In this document: positions 11,790 through 24,902 of the stretch, in pieces
Layout: each line of letters opens with the position of its first letter
How positions within the stretch are numbered: position 1 is the first letter of the stretch
Source of the DNA: Dryococelus australis
Lineage: Eukaryota > Arthropoda > Insecta > Phasmatodea > Phasmatidae
Assembly (NCBI GenBank): GCA_029891345.1
Contig: CM057002.1
Span: 21,996,795-22,060,794 of the forward strand
Length of the DNA stretch: 64,000 nt
Direction: 5' to 3'
Translations under genes and position numbers: made by a program
Notes under the pieces: generated by a model
Seen by the model: the letters and a program-made list of their open reading frames with translations, nothing else
Database searches by the model: none
Told to the model about the DNA's origin: nothing

Positions 11790-12960
11790 GGCGTTGTTGA
11801 TTAAACTCCGGGGCTGGGAGCCGCGTGGAGGAGGGGCATCATCGCGCGTCCGCCCGATTTGCGCGCCCGGCTAAGTCTCCCTCGCCTCGCGACAATAACA
11901 GCTCTCCCCCTCTCTCCCTTCGCCGGCCCATGAGGTCCATCAGCGGATATTATGAACGCCACGTATCAGAGCGAGCATCCTGTGACTTGGTGGCTTTACC
12001 AGCAACCTAGAGCAGCCAGGCGGTTTATTTAAATCATGCCCTGAATTAAAATGAGTTCTTGTTAAAAATTGATAACCAAAAAAAAAAATCTGCTTGGATT
12101 TATTTTCTATGCAAATGCAGTGGGTCTAGGATTGGAATGAACTGTCTAAGAGTTTCACAAATTTCAGTTCATCCCCGCGAGTGATCAAGTTATTACGTGG
12201 GTGGGCGCATTATCTTTAAATGCAGAGAAGAGAAACGTCGAAGGGATTTTCAATTATTTCTATTACTCGTACGGGATTTTTTCAATTTGAGTCTCTGCAG
12301 TTTGAGACAGGATAATTGATAGACGTGCTATTATTTGTGAGTGGGAAGAGCTTATTTGGAATGTTACCATAAAGCGTTCTATGGCGCTCGGCCTTTAGCT
12401 TATTCGTACCATAATTCAGACACTGAAGCATTATCTGATTGTAAACCTTGCTTTTGTGTATTTCCATGCTGTTACGGTTTCGCCTTAGGGGCTAGCCGTA
12501 CAGTCTGTTAAGGGAATGCCTATCTCATAGGTAGAACACATTAAGTCATTTGTAGGTCAAATGTATTTAAAAAACCATAAATATATGTTACAATATAATC
12601 CGTACAACTTATTACATTACATTCAGTATTTTATATTGCGCCGGGGGAGCGCATTACTTTAATTTAACCTAACTCTGCGAGCCTCTGCATTATCTGTACG
12701 TTACTTTGCGGTCGCGCATCTATTGTCCATCGTTGACCCTGCTGGAACAGCTTCACCTGCAGAGATGCCGTAGGCTGAATACACTGCGATTACGGCGGCT
12801 CGAACTCCATCAGCTGGTCCATCTTGTTCGTCCTTTGCGTGGTGAAGTAAGACTTTCGAGCCCGCCGTTCTGCGGTCCATAAATATTCCTGGTGTTCTGA
12901 AACTGTCGGCTCTGTTGAGTCAACTTCCGCGTCTTTTGTGACCTGGTTGCCTCCGTGACC
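11790..12960. other. No gene seen
   Basis: GC-rich to about 12010, then AT-rich. TGTTACGGTTTCGCC at 12470 looks a little like an LTR start, but no matching end or second LTR was found. Confidence 0.4.
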
Positions 12961-12964
12961 TCGC

Positions 12965-13112
12965 CCGTGTATTTTGTCGCACGCTTGTGGGTTCACGCAA
13001 AGACTTGCCCACGCCGCTACAATCATTACGCCGTGTATTTTGTCGCACGCTTGTGGGTTCACGCAAAGGCTTGCCCACGCCGCTACAATGCGGCATTACG
13101 CCGTGTATTTGT
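12965..13112. repeat. 66/70-bp tandem repeat
   Basis: Two near-identical units (12965-13030, 13031-13100) starting CCGTGTATTTTGTCGCACGC and a short third start at 13101. No gene assigned. Confidence 0.85.
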
Positions 13113-14079
13113 GTTGCTCGCGACAAGAAGACAAACAATAATTCTCTTAGCACTTTGAGGACTACACCCGGATGCAGTTCTGGCGAGACTTGTTTGAATA
13201 TTTGTTTCCGCATAAAATAAACAGAACTGCTCCTGATATACTTACATCAATTTCCTGTTTACAAGGATTTTAAATTGAAACTAACACAACATCAACAACG
13301 ATCTTCGTAAATAAATGACAAATGTTTGTACAGTTAATGAAATGAACAGGATGGTATGCACATCCTGTTATATACGAAAGAACATCTGGCTGGAAAACGG
13401 TACACTCGGCACTCCATTGGTTCACAGTTGGCCAATACGGAATGACTAGTTCCGCTGTCACCAATGGAATAGCGTTAAGTGACAATAGGGACCAATAGAA
13501 CTTGGTATCCCTGCCGCGGTGGACATAGGTAGCTAACATATAGCGTGTCTTTAAAACTAATAAAAGTGTGCCGACCTCAAAGTGTTAATTTTTTGTATAG
13601 GTTATTGGCAGGGGTAGCGAGATTTCGCGAAAATATTTCAAGACGAGATATATTTCGAAACACTTCATTGGCTGATTTATTTTTTGACGCATGTTAACTT
13701 TCTGCACACGAACCACGTAGGAGCTGTGCATATGTTGCCAAGATCAGAGTGGCCCGGTCAAATATGAAAAACGCCTTCTCAATCATACAGCAACCAATGG
13801 CAATAGACAGACCGCTGTTGGGTCATTATAGTATTAAAGTCTACCGTGTACTCGTATTTTTTTGGTAAAAAAAAACCGCTATCTCTAGTTATTGGCAGCT
13901 CTCCAAGCACGTGCGTAAAGTACGATGAAACAAGAGGACGTGGTCGCAGCTATAGAATGAGTAGCGATCCGAGGATTTCGGAAGTGGGTCGGGCGGTAAG
14001 TTAGGCTCCAAACAGGTATTATTTAGTGTTACTTTCGTGATTAGGCCACAGTTGGTTTTAAAGGTTCTTGAGATATATT

Positions 14080-14497
14080 CCATCCACTGTTACTTCACAC
14101 TTTTCTGAAGTCGTGTTAAAGTTACACTTCCATGATCTCCTCCACCTCGTGCAAACTAAGCTTAAATAAGTGTAGAAAATTACACTGAAGGACAACTCAC
14201 CGAGTTCGTGCGCACTCAGTTGTAATAACATTTTGCAAGCTATTTCTTACTAGGCGCTACCAACACACATGTTTTCGTACTGTTTTTAGTCATATTTATT
14301 GTAAATGAAATAATATAATTTATATATAAAACGCAGGGAAACTTCAACTTCACGAAAAATGATATACGTTCGTGGTAACAGAGGTATAAAACGTTTGTGT
14401 TGCGTGTCGTATTTAGGAAATAACTAAACCAGGCAATACATGGAGTGAGGTGACAAAGATTTGATTTTAAAAATGTGAAGAAATCACGAATAGACTA
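14080..14497 (+). mobile_element. MITE family 3 copy (about 420 bp)
   Basis: Begins TCCATCCACTGTTACTTCAC, has CTCCACCTCGTGCAAACTAAGC, CTTACTAGGCGCTACCAACA, and ends GAAGAAATCACGAATAGACT. Confidence 0.78.
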
Positions 14498-15024
14498 TAG
14501 TAATAGAAAGGGAGAGATATTTTGTCCGTAAATAAAACATATGCAGTAGTTAACGAACAAATAACCTTGGCTCGGGAATTTGAAGTCCTGAAATTTCCAA
14601 GCTGCTGCAGAAAGGATTCGCGGAAGTTTGAGGATATGTAGTCGTGATTGTTCCCGTCGAACATGTAGTGCCAACTGTTGAATTTAGTGTACAGAACTTC
14701 CCGAAAACAGACCGGTCTTCAGTTAATCTTCGGAAGTTTAACCCAGGAACATAAACTGGGCGTATTTAAAATTATGTGGGTACAGAAAAACGACATTAAC
14801 CATGTTTTGCAAGATAGGAACCCGAATTGTATTTTGTTTCTCGTTACACATTGTGATTGTGTTACCGCTGTAGTTTTTTTATTTTTTACCTCGCGATCAA
14901 TCAAATCTAAAATCGATTGTTTTAGGTTAAACAAAAGATAGTGATGCGAGAACAACGCCATTACTAAGGTAAAATAAAATCTAATTTACCTGGTATACTG
15001 TGGCAGATTGCGCATATTCACTAT

Positions 15025-15452
15025 AAGGCTGTTCGCGATAAACTGAGCACTTTCGAAATCAACTTTAGGAAAAAGTCACTGCCCCTACCTGGATAGGCTA
15101 TATTATAACGGGCGCACTAAGTGAAATACGCCCAGTAAAGTTGGTAACGATGGATGGAAAATAGTTCCATATCACAACGTCAACTTAGAAGTGTTAGGTA
15201 ACCGTATGTAACAACTTAAATTATTTATTTCGCTTTGTACTTTTTTAATGTATCGAAGTGTAAAAAACGAGCAGATTTGCTATATAATTACTTTTCTAAC
15301 GATTTCACTGTTTCACTCGATCGACGCACGAATAAAGAGACGAGGTCCACGGCAATGTTAATTTTACATAAGGCGGAAGAATACACAACGTGTATACAAG
15401 TATATATTAAGCAGGGCGTTCGTAAGTGCTCATTTTACCGCGAATAGCCATT
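15025..15452 (+). mobile_element. MITE family 1 copy, forward
   Basis: Ends TAAGGCTGTTCGCGAT and TTTTACCGCGAATAGCCAT. All internal landmarks are present (AGTAAAGTTGGTAACGATGG, AAGTGTTAGGTAACC, ATAAGGCGGAAGAATACACA). Confidence 0.82.
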
Positions 15453-15565
15453 AGCACGAATTTTTTTTTTTCGAGCAGTGACGTAGTAGGCCTATTCAAA
15501 GAAAAATCTGCTTGCATTAAATATCTCGGTTTATCAGTGTTTTCTGCAGCAATACCACAATGGTT

Positions 15566-15984
15566 AATGGCTATTCACGGTTTCTTCGCACTTTTTAAGT
15601 CAAACCTTTGAAAAAATCACCTCATGTATGACGTGTATGATTGTTTCGTTAATATGTCATGTATCACACGCGTTTTAAACTCGCGTTAACATAAAAATAT
15701 CTCACAGGCCATATTTTATTAAATCATACTTTTACTTATATTCTAAGATACATAATTTTATATGAATAAATACAGGGGGAAAATAAGTGGGTTGGTAATA
15801 CCTGGTAAGAAATAGTTCGTATGCAAATTAATATTACATTGAATGAGCACGAATACGGTGCGCTGTCTCTCTGGTGTAATTTCATAGACTTGGTCAAGCT
15901 TTGTTTGCATGAGGCGGAGGAATATCCTGAAAGTATAACTCAAGCTCGGTTTCACAAAAGTTTGAAGTAACCGCGAATAGACTA
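15566..15984 (-). mobile_element. MITE family 3 copy, reverse
   Basis: Ends TGGCTATTCACGGTTTCTTC and AGTAACCGCGAATAGACTAC; GCATGAGGCGGAGGAATATC in the interior. Confidence 0.8.
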
Positions 15985-16086
15985 CAAATTTCCAAATAAT
16001 CCGTTGTAAAAAGTACAGAAATTAATGTTTAGTAGATTCCGCTACGCACTAAAAACAAAACCTCCAGATACGTCGTCATTTTAGCA

Positions 16087-17564
16087 GGGGAAAGTCACCA
16101 AAGAGTGCGCACCTAGCAAATCGACCCCATTTACTGCTACAGTTTATAGTGAAAAAATATGGCTCGTGCGCATGGCGTTTTATTGATCAACTATAATTTC
16201 GTGCTTATAGGCTCAATCACATAGACATGTTCCAATTTTCACAAAATACAAAAAAAAAAAAAAAAAACTACATAATTGCAAATGCGCACTCGTAGGAGCC
16301 TTAGCTCCTAAGAGTGCGCAGCGTGTACCCAAAGAGTGCACATTCAACACTGGTCGCATGTAAATATTGAACCTCCTCCAAGTGACGAACATTGCTCATG
16401 CCACCTTACTTGGTATTTGATACACTGTATCCAGTCTTCAAAGATAGGCTCAGTGTATATCTCGTCGCATTCTGGGCAGAATATGCCCCTTTCAACTGTC
16501 TTTCATAATGTAATCTTCTTTACTGGACGTGAAGATATTCCCCTTTTATTACGCGTCCGTGAATCTCGTGCCTTTTTCTCATCATTCGCAAGAAAAATAG
16601 CATTTTTAAATGGAGAGCCTGTCATTACCTCTGATTTCCTTCCTTTTATTTTTCTCTTGCCTGTAGCGTCTGCTTTGGAAATAGGAATGATGTCAGCTGG
16701 AGAGATTGCTGTTGCTTCATTATTTTCTCCTGTAGTTGGCCTGTTATTCTTAGTGCCATTGGGAGAGTTGCTTTGTTCGTCACTATTCCTTACTTGATTC
16801 AGAAGCCCGCACTTCAAAGAGAATTATTTCACCAGCCGATCTACTAACCACAGTGGCCAAAGGCGGAATATTTTCACTATGGTCAGGAAAATAAAGTACA
16901 CCATCATGACTCCCGTCGCTAGCCGAGGGTATTTGGCCCGCATTTGTACTCACAGTTTTACGACGTTTTCTTGGTGTAGATTCCTTAGTACCCAGATGTA
17001 CACTGACTTCTCTTTGACTTTTCCCATTTTGAATTCTTCGTCTTGCTTAATTTAACAATTCGTTTGTAAATATCAGCTTCCTGTCTGACCTCCTCTTATA
17101 CGACGTTCACATTAAGAAACAAATGTAAACACTTTAACTGTTTCCAAAGAGTGCGCACGTTGCCCCAAAGAGTGCGCAAGGTGCTCTAAAGAGTGCGCGC
17201 GCACTCTTTGGGGGGACGAACACGAGATTTCTGAAATAACCGATAGATAGCAGCAAATGTTGGTAAAGCACAACATATTAAATCGCCATGGACGCTTGGG
17301 ACCATGGCTGTTACATAATGTACGCACAAAGAATGCACCTTCGTTTACCTACATGGTAAGATTTAACTTGTGACCTTAAAATATTACATCAAATTAACGA
17401 AAATGGTTTTCTCATCTGTCAAATCTACAAATAGTATTGAGTAACTGCAAGTTTCACACTACATAGTTTCTTTATAGTAACGAACCAACTGAGGCCATAC
17501 GTAGTTTTCTCAGTGTTGTCAACTGCCAGGAAATGGAACTGCGCACTCTTAGGCGCCTTTCCCC
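16087..17564 (-). mobile_element. Pogo/Tigger-like element remnant, internally deleted
   Basis: TIRs GGGGAAAGTCACCAAAGAGT and, at the right, AAGAGTGCGCA read inward from CTTTCCCC. The unit AAAGAGTGCGCA recurs near both ends and in a cluster at 17149-17214. On the minus strand only the C-terminal part of the protein remains: about 16503-16817 (TGSPFK, KRGISSRPVKK) followed near 16345-16480 by a zinc-finger-like CPEC, WIQC, WHEQC series, as in the C-terminal finger of insect pogo-type transposases. No DDE core is seen. TA follows the right end; the left flank is TAGCA. Confidence 0.65.
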
Positions 17565-17617
17565 TATACTTTATTGGATCACGTGAGATTTTAGTGGACT
17601 CAAAGTACCAACTGTAA

Positions 17618-18159
17618 AGCTGGAGTCACAATACCCCAACGAATCCGACGCGACGAAATTTAAGTAGCAGCCAATGAAAAGCAAGATCACAGCGACGTCA
17701 GTCCGACAAAATCGCAGCCCCGACAGCCCGCGAAAAGTAGATTCTATTTCTATTCTCCGTCGTGTCGCACTCGTCGGGCGCGAAAAAAATGTAAATACGA
17801 CATTAGAAAACAAAATCCCGTGCGTATTTCCCTACTGTAGTAAATAATAAACTATATTGCCGCCAAAATAACGTTCCGGTTGGTTTCTAAATACTTTTTA
17901 TCTCTCGTATCAATTCAAATATTCTCAAAATCAAAGTAATCATTCGCTTTATTGTGAGTTTTAAAAAGTAAATATTGGATGTTATAAGGACAACTTGCCA
18001 TTTTAGAATATTCCAACAGCCAACTAACATACCTGTCGCGCAGATTTCGTCGGGGTATTGAGAACACTGAAAAAAAAAAATTTAATATGAAATTCCGTCG
18101 AGCTCTGACGTCATATCCGTCTGTCGTGTCGTGTTCGTCGGGTTATTGTGACTCCAGCT
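17618..18159. mobile_element. PIF/Harbinger-like MITE with TAA duplication
   Basis: TIRs AGCTGGAGTCACAATACCCC and GGGTTATTGTGACTCCAGCT, with further inverted CGTCGGG/CGTCGTGTCG words inside. TAA at 17615-17617 and 18160-18162. 542 bp, non-coding. Three-base TAA duplication is typical of PIF/Harbinger. Confidence 0.82.
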
Positions 18160-18162
18160 TAA

Positions 18163-19660
18163 CACGGCCCCTAAAAAGGCCCTTATACAATTGAAAACTT
18201 TACCATTTGACTTTACGTTTGCTTTCCGACATGTTGTTTCTTATGGAGCTTGCCACAATGGAACTGTCAAAGGTGAAGTCAAGCACTCTTGACTTTACGA
18301 TTTGGAAAAGTTGAAATTTAAAGTCGAAGTCAAGCAGCCATTTTGCCGAGAATCAAACAGAGGTTATGTGGAAAGTGCGTTATTTTATTGTAGGGCGATT
18401 TTAATCTCGGTATATTAAACAAATCTCGTCTTAAATTAAATAAATGGCAAACAAATATAATAATAAGAGGAAATATATGATTTGGCGTATTTTAATAAAG
18501 TAAACAAATGAGTTTTTTGTTTTGAAATAAACTTATTATATTAATTATAAGCCTATTTTTGTAAAATGCATTCTGGATGGTATCATGATTATTTACAAAA
18601 CAAGATACACATTTTTACGAAGCTTGCAGAACCGATGTTCAATTGCCTGAACATTGACTTACAATATTGTATTGTGTATTGGTGGTTTCGTCAGAGGAAA
18701 GGAAACGTTAAAGTCAAATGTTAAAGTTTTCTACTATGTAAGAAGCTTGAAGCTTGCGGGGATGGAGTTCAACACGCAGAGACTTGGGTTCTGTACTGGC
18801 GAGTGTTTGTGGCCGGACAACCGCGACGCATCGCCAGAGGACAGCTGGCCCCCCAGAAGGGGTGATCTCACCCCCCCTTTCTACCCTTGATGGCTTTATA
18901 ATCCCTCGCCGCTGTTCTCTCCCTCTCACCAGGGCCTCAGCTGCCTCGAGCTGTCCTCTAGGCAACCCTGGACGCTGCGCAGCTTAGGGAATGATCCTCT
19001 GATGTGCTGGATAGGGCCTATCTAGTCCGACACAAAACCAGTGAAAATCTTCCCGAGCGTTAATGTGTTCGAATAAACGTTGCTACAGATCCGGAAAATC
19101 TGAAGGAAAAATTCCCTTGGTAAAGTCAGGAAAAAACTTTCTCCTGTAACGCAGTTCATAACGTAGCATATTATGTATACACATAATTATACTCAGCCTA
19201 CAGCTTATTGACTGTAACAACGAAACAAGTTGTTTGCCATCTCAGGTGCAGCACGCATCGAAAAAATGTCTTATTAAGCGAAACCTGGAACAATGAATTA
19301 ATGTGAGTATGAAAGAGTTCAACGCCGCATCAAGCCATTCTCCACCACGCGAATTTCACGGAGGGTGCATGATCAGCTCCTTATTTATCCTCCCCAAGCC
19401 CCCTCCTCTGAAGCGCCCGGAAACTTGCCAGCTTCCTTATTGCTCGCTTTCCCGCCACAGAGCGTTCTGCTCCGCCCGCATCATGACCTTATTGTAATGG
19501 TGGTTGTCGAGTCTCCCCGCTTTTCGCCTCACAGCACCGATGATACCCCGCCCCCTCTTGATCTTCCCCGGAGGCAGTTAAGCCGATGACAGAGAATGTT
19601 CTGCAGCGTCGGGAAACCGAACTTACGATCTACCGAGACGAACCCCTTTGCACGATTCCT
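18163..19660. other. No gene seen
   Basis: Ordinary AT-rich sequence with a GC-rich patch at about 18750-18990. Short open frames on both strands there cover one another and have no recognisable motif. Confidence 0.4.
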
Positions 19661-20179
<519 letters not shown>

Positions 20180-20382
20180 AGAAAGGAACCATTCCCGCAT
20201 TCGCTTGGAGTGCTTTCGGAGAACTAGTGTCCGGAGCGGGAATCGATCCCGGGTTCTCCCGCTGCGCCAGTTCTTTTGTGTTCACTACAGGTCGTTACGG
20301 TCCTCATACATGGCAGATTCATTTACCAGTAGGCTGAAGTCCACAGTCCTCTGTACACCCGAACAGCTTGTGTTTCTTTGTT

Positions 20383-21047
20383 ATAGTCTATTTGAGGTTT
20401 CTTCACTTCATTTTTTTAAACAGGCCGCGCTGGTGTAGTGCACAGACTGTTCTCCCCCCCCCCATCCGCCCCCCCCCCCGGCTGGCAAGGCAAACCGGGC
20501 TCGATTCCCGGCGGGTTCGCACTCGGATTTTCGCACGTGGGAATCGTGCCGGACGATGCCGCTGGTCGGCGGGGTTTCTCGGGGATCTCCCGCTTCCCCC
20601 GCCGTTGCATTCCGATGCTGCTCCATAATCCCCCTCGCTTCACCCTCATCGGCTCTCACTCGCTTCATTTTTAATCAAACCAATGAAAAGCCACCCTAAG
20701 TATGACGTGTTTTGTTGATCCCAAGACATTCCATATATTACAATCGTTTTATACTTCTCTTAACATAAAAGTATCTTATTTTCTTTAAATTGAACTTATA
20801 TTTTATTAATATATTATAGTGTGTCCTTTACTATTAATATAAATAAAACCAGGGAGAAAACAGGTGTGTTGGTAATGGTTAATAGGAAATAGTTCCAATG
20901 CGAAATATTATTGAACTGTGTGCGCAAGATTGCGGTGCGCTGTCCCTGTGGTGTAATTTTCTAGACTCAGTTACGCTTTGTTTGCATGTGGCGGAGGAGT
21001 TTTTTGAAAGTATAACTTTAGCAGGGCTTCAGAAAAGTTGTATCCGC
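20383..21047 (-). mobile_element. MITE family 3 copy, split by a SINE
   Basis: The left end (TAGTCTATTTGAGGTTTCTT) is cut at about 20420 by a tRNA-type SINE and resumes near 20675 (AATCAAACCAATGAAAAGCC). The right part runs through GCATGTGGCGGAGGAG to about 21047. Confidence 0.72.
20423..20672 (+). mobile_element. tRNA-derived SINE inserted in a MITE
   Basis: Degenerate tRNA-like head (GGCCGCGCTGGTGTAGTGCA; box B-like GGCTCGATTCCCGG) and the shared body GGGAATCGTGCCGGACGATG, CGGGGATCTCCCG. CTTCATTTTT flanks both sides (about 20405 and 20662), a likely target duplication. Confidence 0.82.
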
Positions 21048-22017
21048 ACGGTTCGTTCACTCTAGCTGCAGATTTTTCAATATTTATTCGGCGCCCTGCC
21101 GAGTCTCTCGAATGGACCGCAACCCCATGACGTAAGCAGTGTAACAGGCAAGCGTTGATGTACAGCCTGTGTCGATAACAACAAGATTTCTACTAGAACA
21201 GAGGATGGGAAAGGATAGTCTTCATTGAAAGGGTGTTTGAAACACTAGAAGAGAAAGATTACATGGAAGAGGTCGGTTGCTTAAAATGATTTTACCTCCG
21301 CGTCTCGGTAGTATTGCCTACCAATCACGCACTGTATTAGCACAGCTGAAAATTCTGTGAGCTTTTTAAAAGGAAACGGTGGGTCCTAGATACGTACATC
21401 AAGATTACCTTTTTTTTTTAAGTAAGACTTTCTGCTCAACGAAACGTCACAGAAATTCCATAAAACTTGAAGGTAAAAAAATTATATGTAATTAGAGGGT
21501 GGCCACCACTATTATTATTATTTATAAAGGTGGAAGGTCTTAACGCCGGTTTTTTACAGGTTGAAGATCTCCATAACACGAAACATTACACAAAGAATCA
21601 TAGTTTAATTCACGTCCTTTCTGTTATTTTATGAAAATTTCATTTCTAAACTCGATTTCTAAACTGGAGTTGTAATACATATGTCTACCTCATTTCCCAC
21701 AAAGAATCTCCTCGCAAAATATTTCTGGCTAGTTTCCAAACAGCCTGTATAGCGTACTAATTAAATACTGACACAGTTACAAAATAATTACCTAATTACA
21801 ATGCCAGTATTCCTACTCGTATATTTAAAAAAAAATACTAGAATTTTTTTATGCATGGAAATAATTCGGAATATAGACTATATATAAAGTTACGTATTTA
21901 TACAAAATAATTGACTGTGTTGTTAATATTGTGCTTTGGTCACTGTACATTTTATTGCTGTAATTTATAATTATTTCCATATTCCTGAGTCTCTGAACGC
22001 GTTCTGAGATAAAAGTA
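21048..22017. other. No gene seen
   Basis: AT-rich, no coding or repeat structure recognised. Confidence 0.4.
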
Positions 22018-22218
22018 CACTCTGAATTCGAATCAGGGGAAAATCACTGATTCGTAGTGAAAATGGCTCCACTTAGAAGGCTATATGTGAAAAGAATACT
22101 TATTGTTCCAGTGGAAATATTACGCTGGTTGAATTAGTGATGTGAAAAATTTAACTGATTTAAGTGGAGCCATTTTCACTGCAAATCAGTTATTTTCCAC
22201 TTATTTGAATTTAGAGTG
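22018..22218. mobile_element. CACTCTAAAT-end element, short 201 bp copy
   Basis: TIRs CACTCTGAATTCGAATCAGG and ACTTATTTGAATTTAGAGTG, flanked by TA on each side. Only the CAGTGA-rich ends remain. Confidence 0.75.
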
Positions 22219-23077
22219 TAAATGTTTTCAAGTTAATTAATATATTAATTCGCGAGATTTATGTTACTCTTTTCAATCACTAAACGATTTCGAGATAATA
22301 TGCATCCAATGGATGTATGCACACATAACTGATAGGTACTTTTACTTTAACTACACGTTAAAAAAAATCGTCTACTCCCACACGTAGCTTCAAGCCGTTA
22401 CTTTCGAATATATGTGCTCGTTTATCTACTGGGTGAGACATGGGCGCGTGGGCAGTTTAGAAACATACGTTTATGGTAGCCACCGTTGTACAAATCGGGC
22501 GCGCTAATACGCCAAATAATTGAAAAACAAAAAACATAATTCAGTAGACAATATTTAATAAATTGTACTTTTATAAGACTCGCTGACAGATTTTCTTCAA
22601 GTGCCTATCCTAGAGTCGCCGTAACAATTTACGCATTCGCAAACAGGGATATTTCCCCTAACGTTAATTAGAGAAGGTTTTAATTTATCATCAGCCGGTC
22701 ATATTATCTCCATAAGCTTCCGACCGTAAATTGTGATCTACCGGACGCGAACTGACGGTTTTGAGGAATCGATGATAAAGCTGGCTGGCTGAACACTAAG
22801 GCGAGGCGGTCTCTATAAAGAGATACTCTTCCTCTTCTCCTGTTCTCCAGTAGCCGCCCCACCGGCTCCAGTACTTGCTGGAGAAGTAATCTGGATGGGG
22901 TCGGCGGTTCCCTTCCCCCCCCCCCTTCCTCAATCGCCCTCCTTCTCCACGCCGGAGCAGTTTTTATTGGCCGCCGACCCATCATGAACACTCCCCCACC
23001 CTTCATTCTCCCCCACCTACACTGCTGCTGCTGTGATGCTGCACAACTTTTAATAGCTTCATTAAGGAGGCGGCTGC
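22219..23077. other. No gene seen
   Basis: Includes a C run near 22916-22926. The open frame 22704-23006 on the minus strand shows no family features. Confidence 0.4.
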
Positions 23078-23140
23078 TCTCTCTCTCTCTCTCTCTATCT
23101 CTATCTATCTATATATCTATCTATCTCTCTCTCTCTCTCT
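23078..23140. repeat. (CT)n/(CTAT)n microsatellite
   Basis: CT tract interrupted by CTAT units. Confidence 0.9.
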
Positions 23141-23382
23141 CGGCATACGCCACTCCTGCTCACTACTGAGCGCAGCTCCGAGCGAGATGAATATTACCTG
23201 CGTTGTATTTCACCGGCAGCTTATCAAATATTTATCGAATTCCCCGTTGTGGCGTCCCGTCTCCCGTCTCCCGTATAGCGGCATGTGGACCAACAGCCCC
23301 CATAACCTGCATTGCACATCACGGAAACTAAGCTTGCCCCTAGTCGTACAGTCACACGTAAACGTACTATTGTATCCGTCTG

Positions 23383-23944
23383 AGGCCCGGTTGAACCATC
23401 GTGGTTCGAAACTCGATCTGAGATCGTACCTAAGATTGACACAGGAAACTGTTACACCATTCGAGTTCAGAGCTGGGCTAGATATCGAGATTTAAGTTCA
23501 TTTCGAACCGCCGAAATTGGCGGTTCGAAATCTCGATCTGAGATCAGCAGCCATCGTCGACAAATGTAGTTTGAAAGTACGCTAAGAGATAGAACTATGT
23601 TCGATTGTTTTGTTGGGAAATTAAAACAACATGATACGTACTTGAATATTATTCAGTAAAATTCGTACAAGAATAATTCACTTAAAGCAGATAAAAGATC
23701 ACACATCTAGTTCTATCTGTTATGAAAAATACGCCTACTTCCATGACGTCAATTATTATGAACTAATAGCAAAATTTATCTAATACTTAATCTCGATCTC
23801 TCACTTTGAGAATCGGAGATCAAGCATCATGAAATTTCGTTTGCGCAACACTTTCACATTGGAACCAAAATCAAACTAAATCCTTTCTCGAAACTAGGAT
23901 TATTCGATCTCGGATCGGGGAAGATGTTGGAGCAACGGGCATTA
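23383..23944. mobile_element. Long-TIR MITE, GCCCGGTTGAACC family, copy 1
   Basis: Left AGGCCCGGTTGAACCATCGT and right AACGGGCATTA are inverted relatives; the interior has GGTTCGAAACTCGATCTGAG and its inverse. Matches 53628-54111 in opposite orientation. Confidence 0.72.
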
Positions 23945-23958
23945 GTGTTCCTCCTCAC

Positions 23959-24247
23959 GGGGCCGCGGTGACTGAGCGGTTTGACTGCTCGCCTCCCACT
24001 AAGGCGAACCGGGTTCAATCACCGGCCGGGTCACCCCAGGATTTCCGCAAGTGGGAATCGTGCCGGAAGATGCCGCCGGTCGGCGGGTTTCCTCGGGGAT
24101 CTCACGTTTCCCCCACAACCTTGCGTTCCGGCTCTGCTCCTTTCTCACCTCATTTCACACTCATCGGCTCGCAACTCAACTCGACTCAATTGTTCGCCTT
24201 CGCCCCTTCATCCGACATTGCGAAGTTCCTGTTCCAAAAAAAAAAAC
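23959..24247 (+). mobile_element. tRNA-derived SINE
   Basis: Head GGGGCCGCGGTGACTGAGCG with box B-like GGGTTCAATCACC, body GGGAATCGTGCCGGAAGATG and TCGGGGATCTCACG, ending near an A run at 24237-24247. Confidence 0.85.
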
Positions 24248-24478
24248 CGACGATAATTATTTCTAATAAATATACCTTTTTTTTAATTAGGCTGTAGAAT
24301 GATGTGTATTCATACTATATGTTTGAAAAAACATGTGTACCACATATTTTCACAGCAGATTACCCATCAGTTGAATAAACTACATTATGAACAGATATGA
24401 ATTTTCTTTCCCATTAAAATTCCGACAATCTAGATACAAAAAATTGATCTTCGGATTTTAAATCACATCACTAAATAT

Positions 24479-24902
24479 ACTCCATTCACGGTTACTCCCA
24501 ACTTTCCTAAAGCCCTGCTAAATTTCTACATTTAGGATATTCCTCCGCCTCATGCAACACGAAGCTCAGAAGATTACACGAGAGGTCCAACGCATCGTAT
24601 CCATGAGCACACAAGAGTAATAATAATTTGCATAAGAACTATTTCTTAATAGACATTACCAACACAACAATTTTCTCTCTGTCTTTATTCATATTAGTTA
24701 TAAATTAAATTTTATAATTTATTTATAAACTATAAGTTAAAGTTTAATTTAACAACAAATTAGAGACTTTTATATTAACACTAGTATAAACGCTTGTGAT
24801 ACACGACATTTTTAGGAAACCACATAACACGCCATACATGGGATGTTTTTTTTTTCAAAGGTCTGGTCAAAAAAAGTATGAAGAAACCGCGAATAGACTA
24901 TA
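24479..24902 (+). mobile_element. MITE family 3 copy, forward
   Basis: Starts CTCCATTCACGGTTACTCCC, contains TATTCCTCCGCCTCATGCAA and ends AGAAACCGCGAATAGACTAT. Confidence 0.8.

Noticed and set aside
12470-13560. Solo LTR or LTR retrotransposon
   Set aside because: TGTTACGG start noticed, but no paired LTR, primer site, polypurine tract or gag/pol match was found.
23959-24060. Possible tRNA gene (TGACTGAGCGG with GGGTTCAATC)
   Set aside because: The same head occurs at least five times attached to a common non-tRNA body; the cloverleaf is not kept. It is a SINE.
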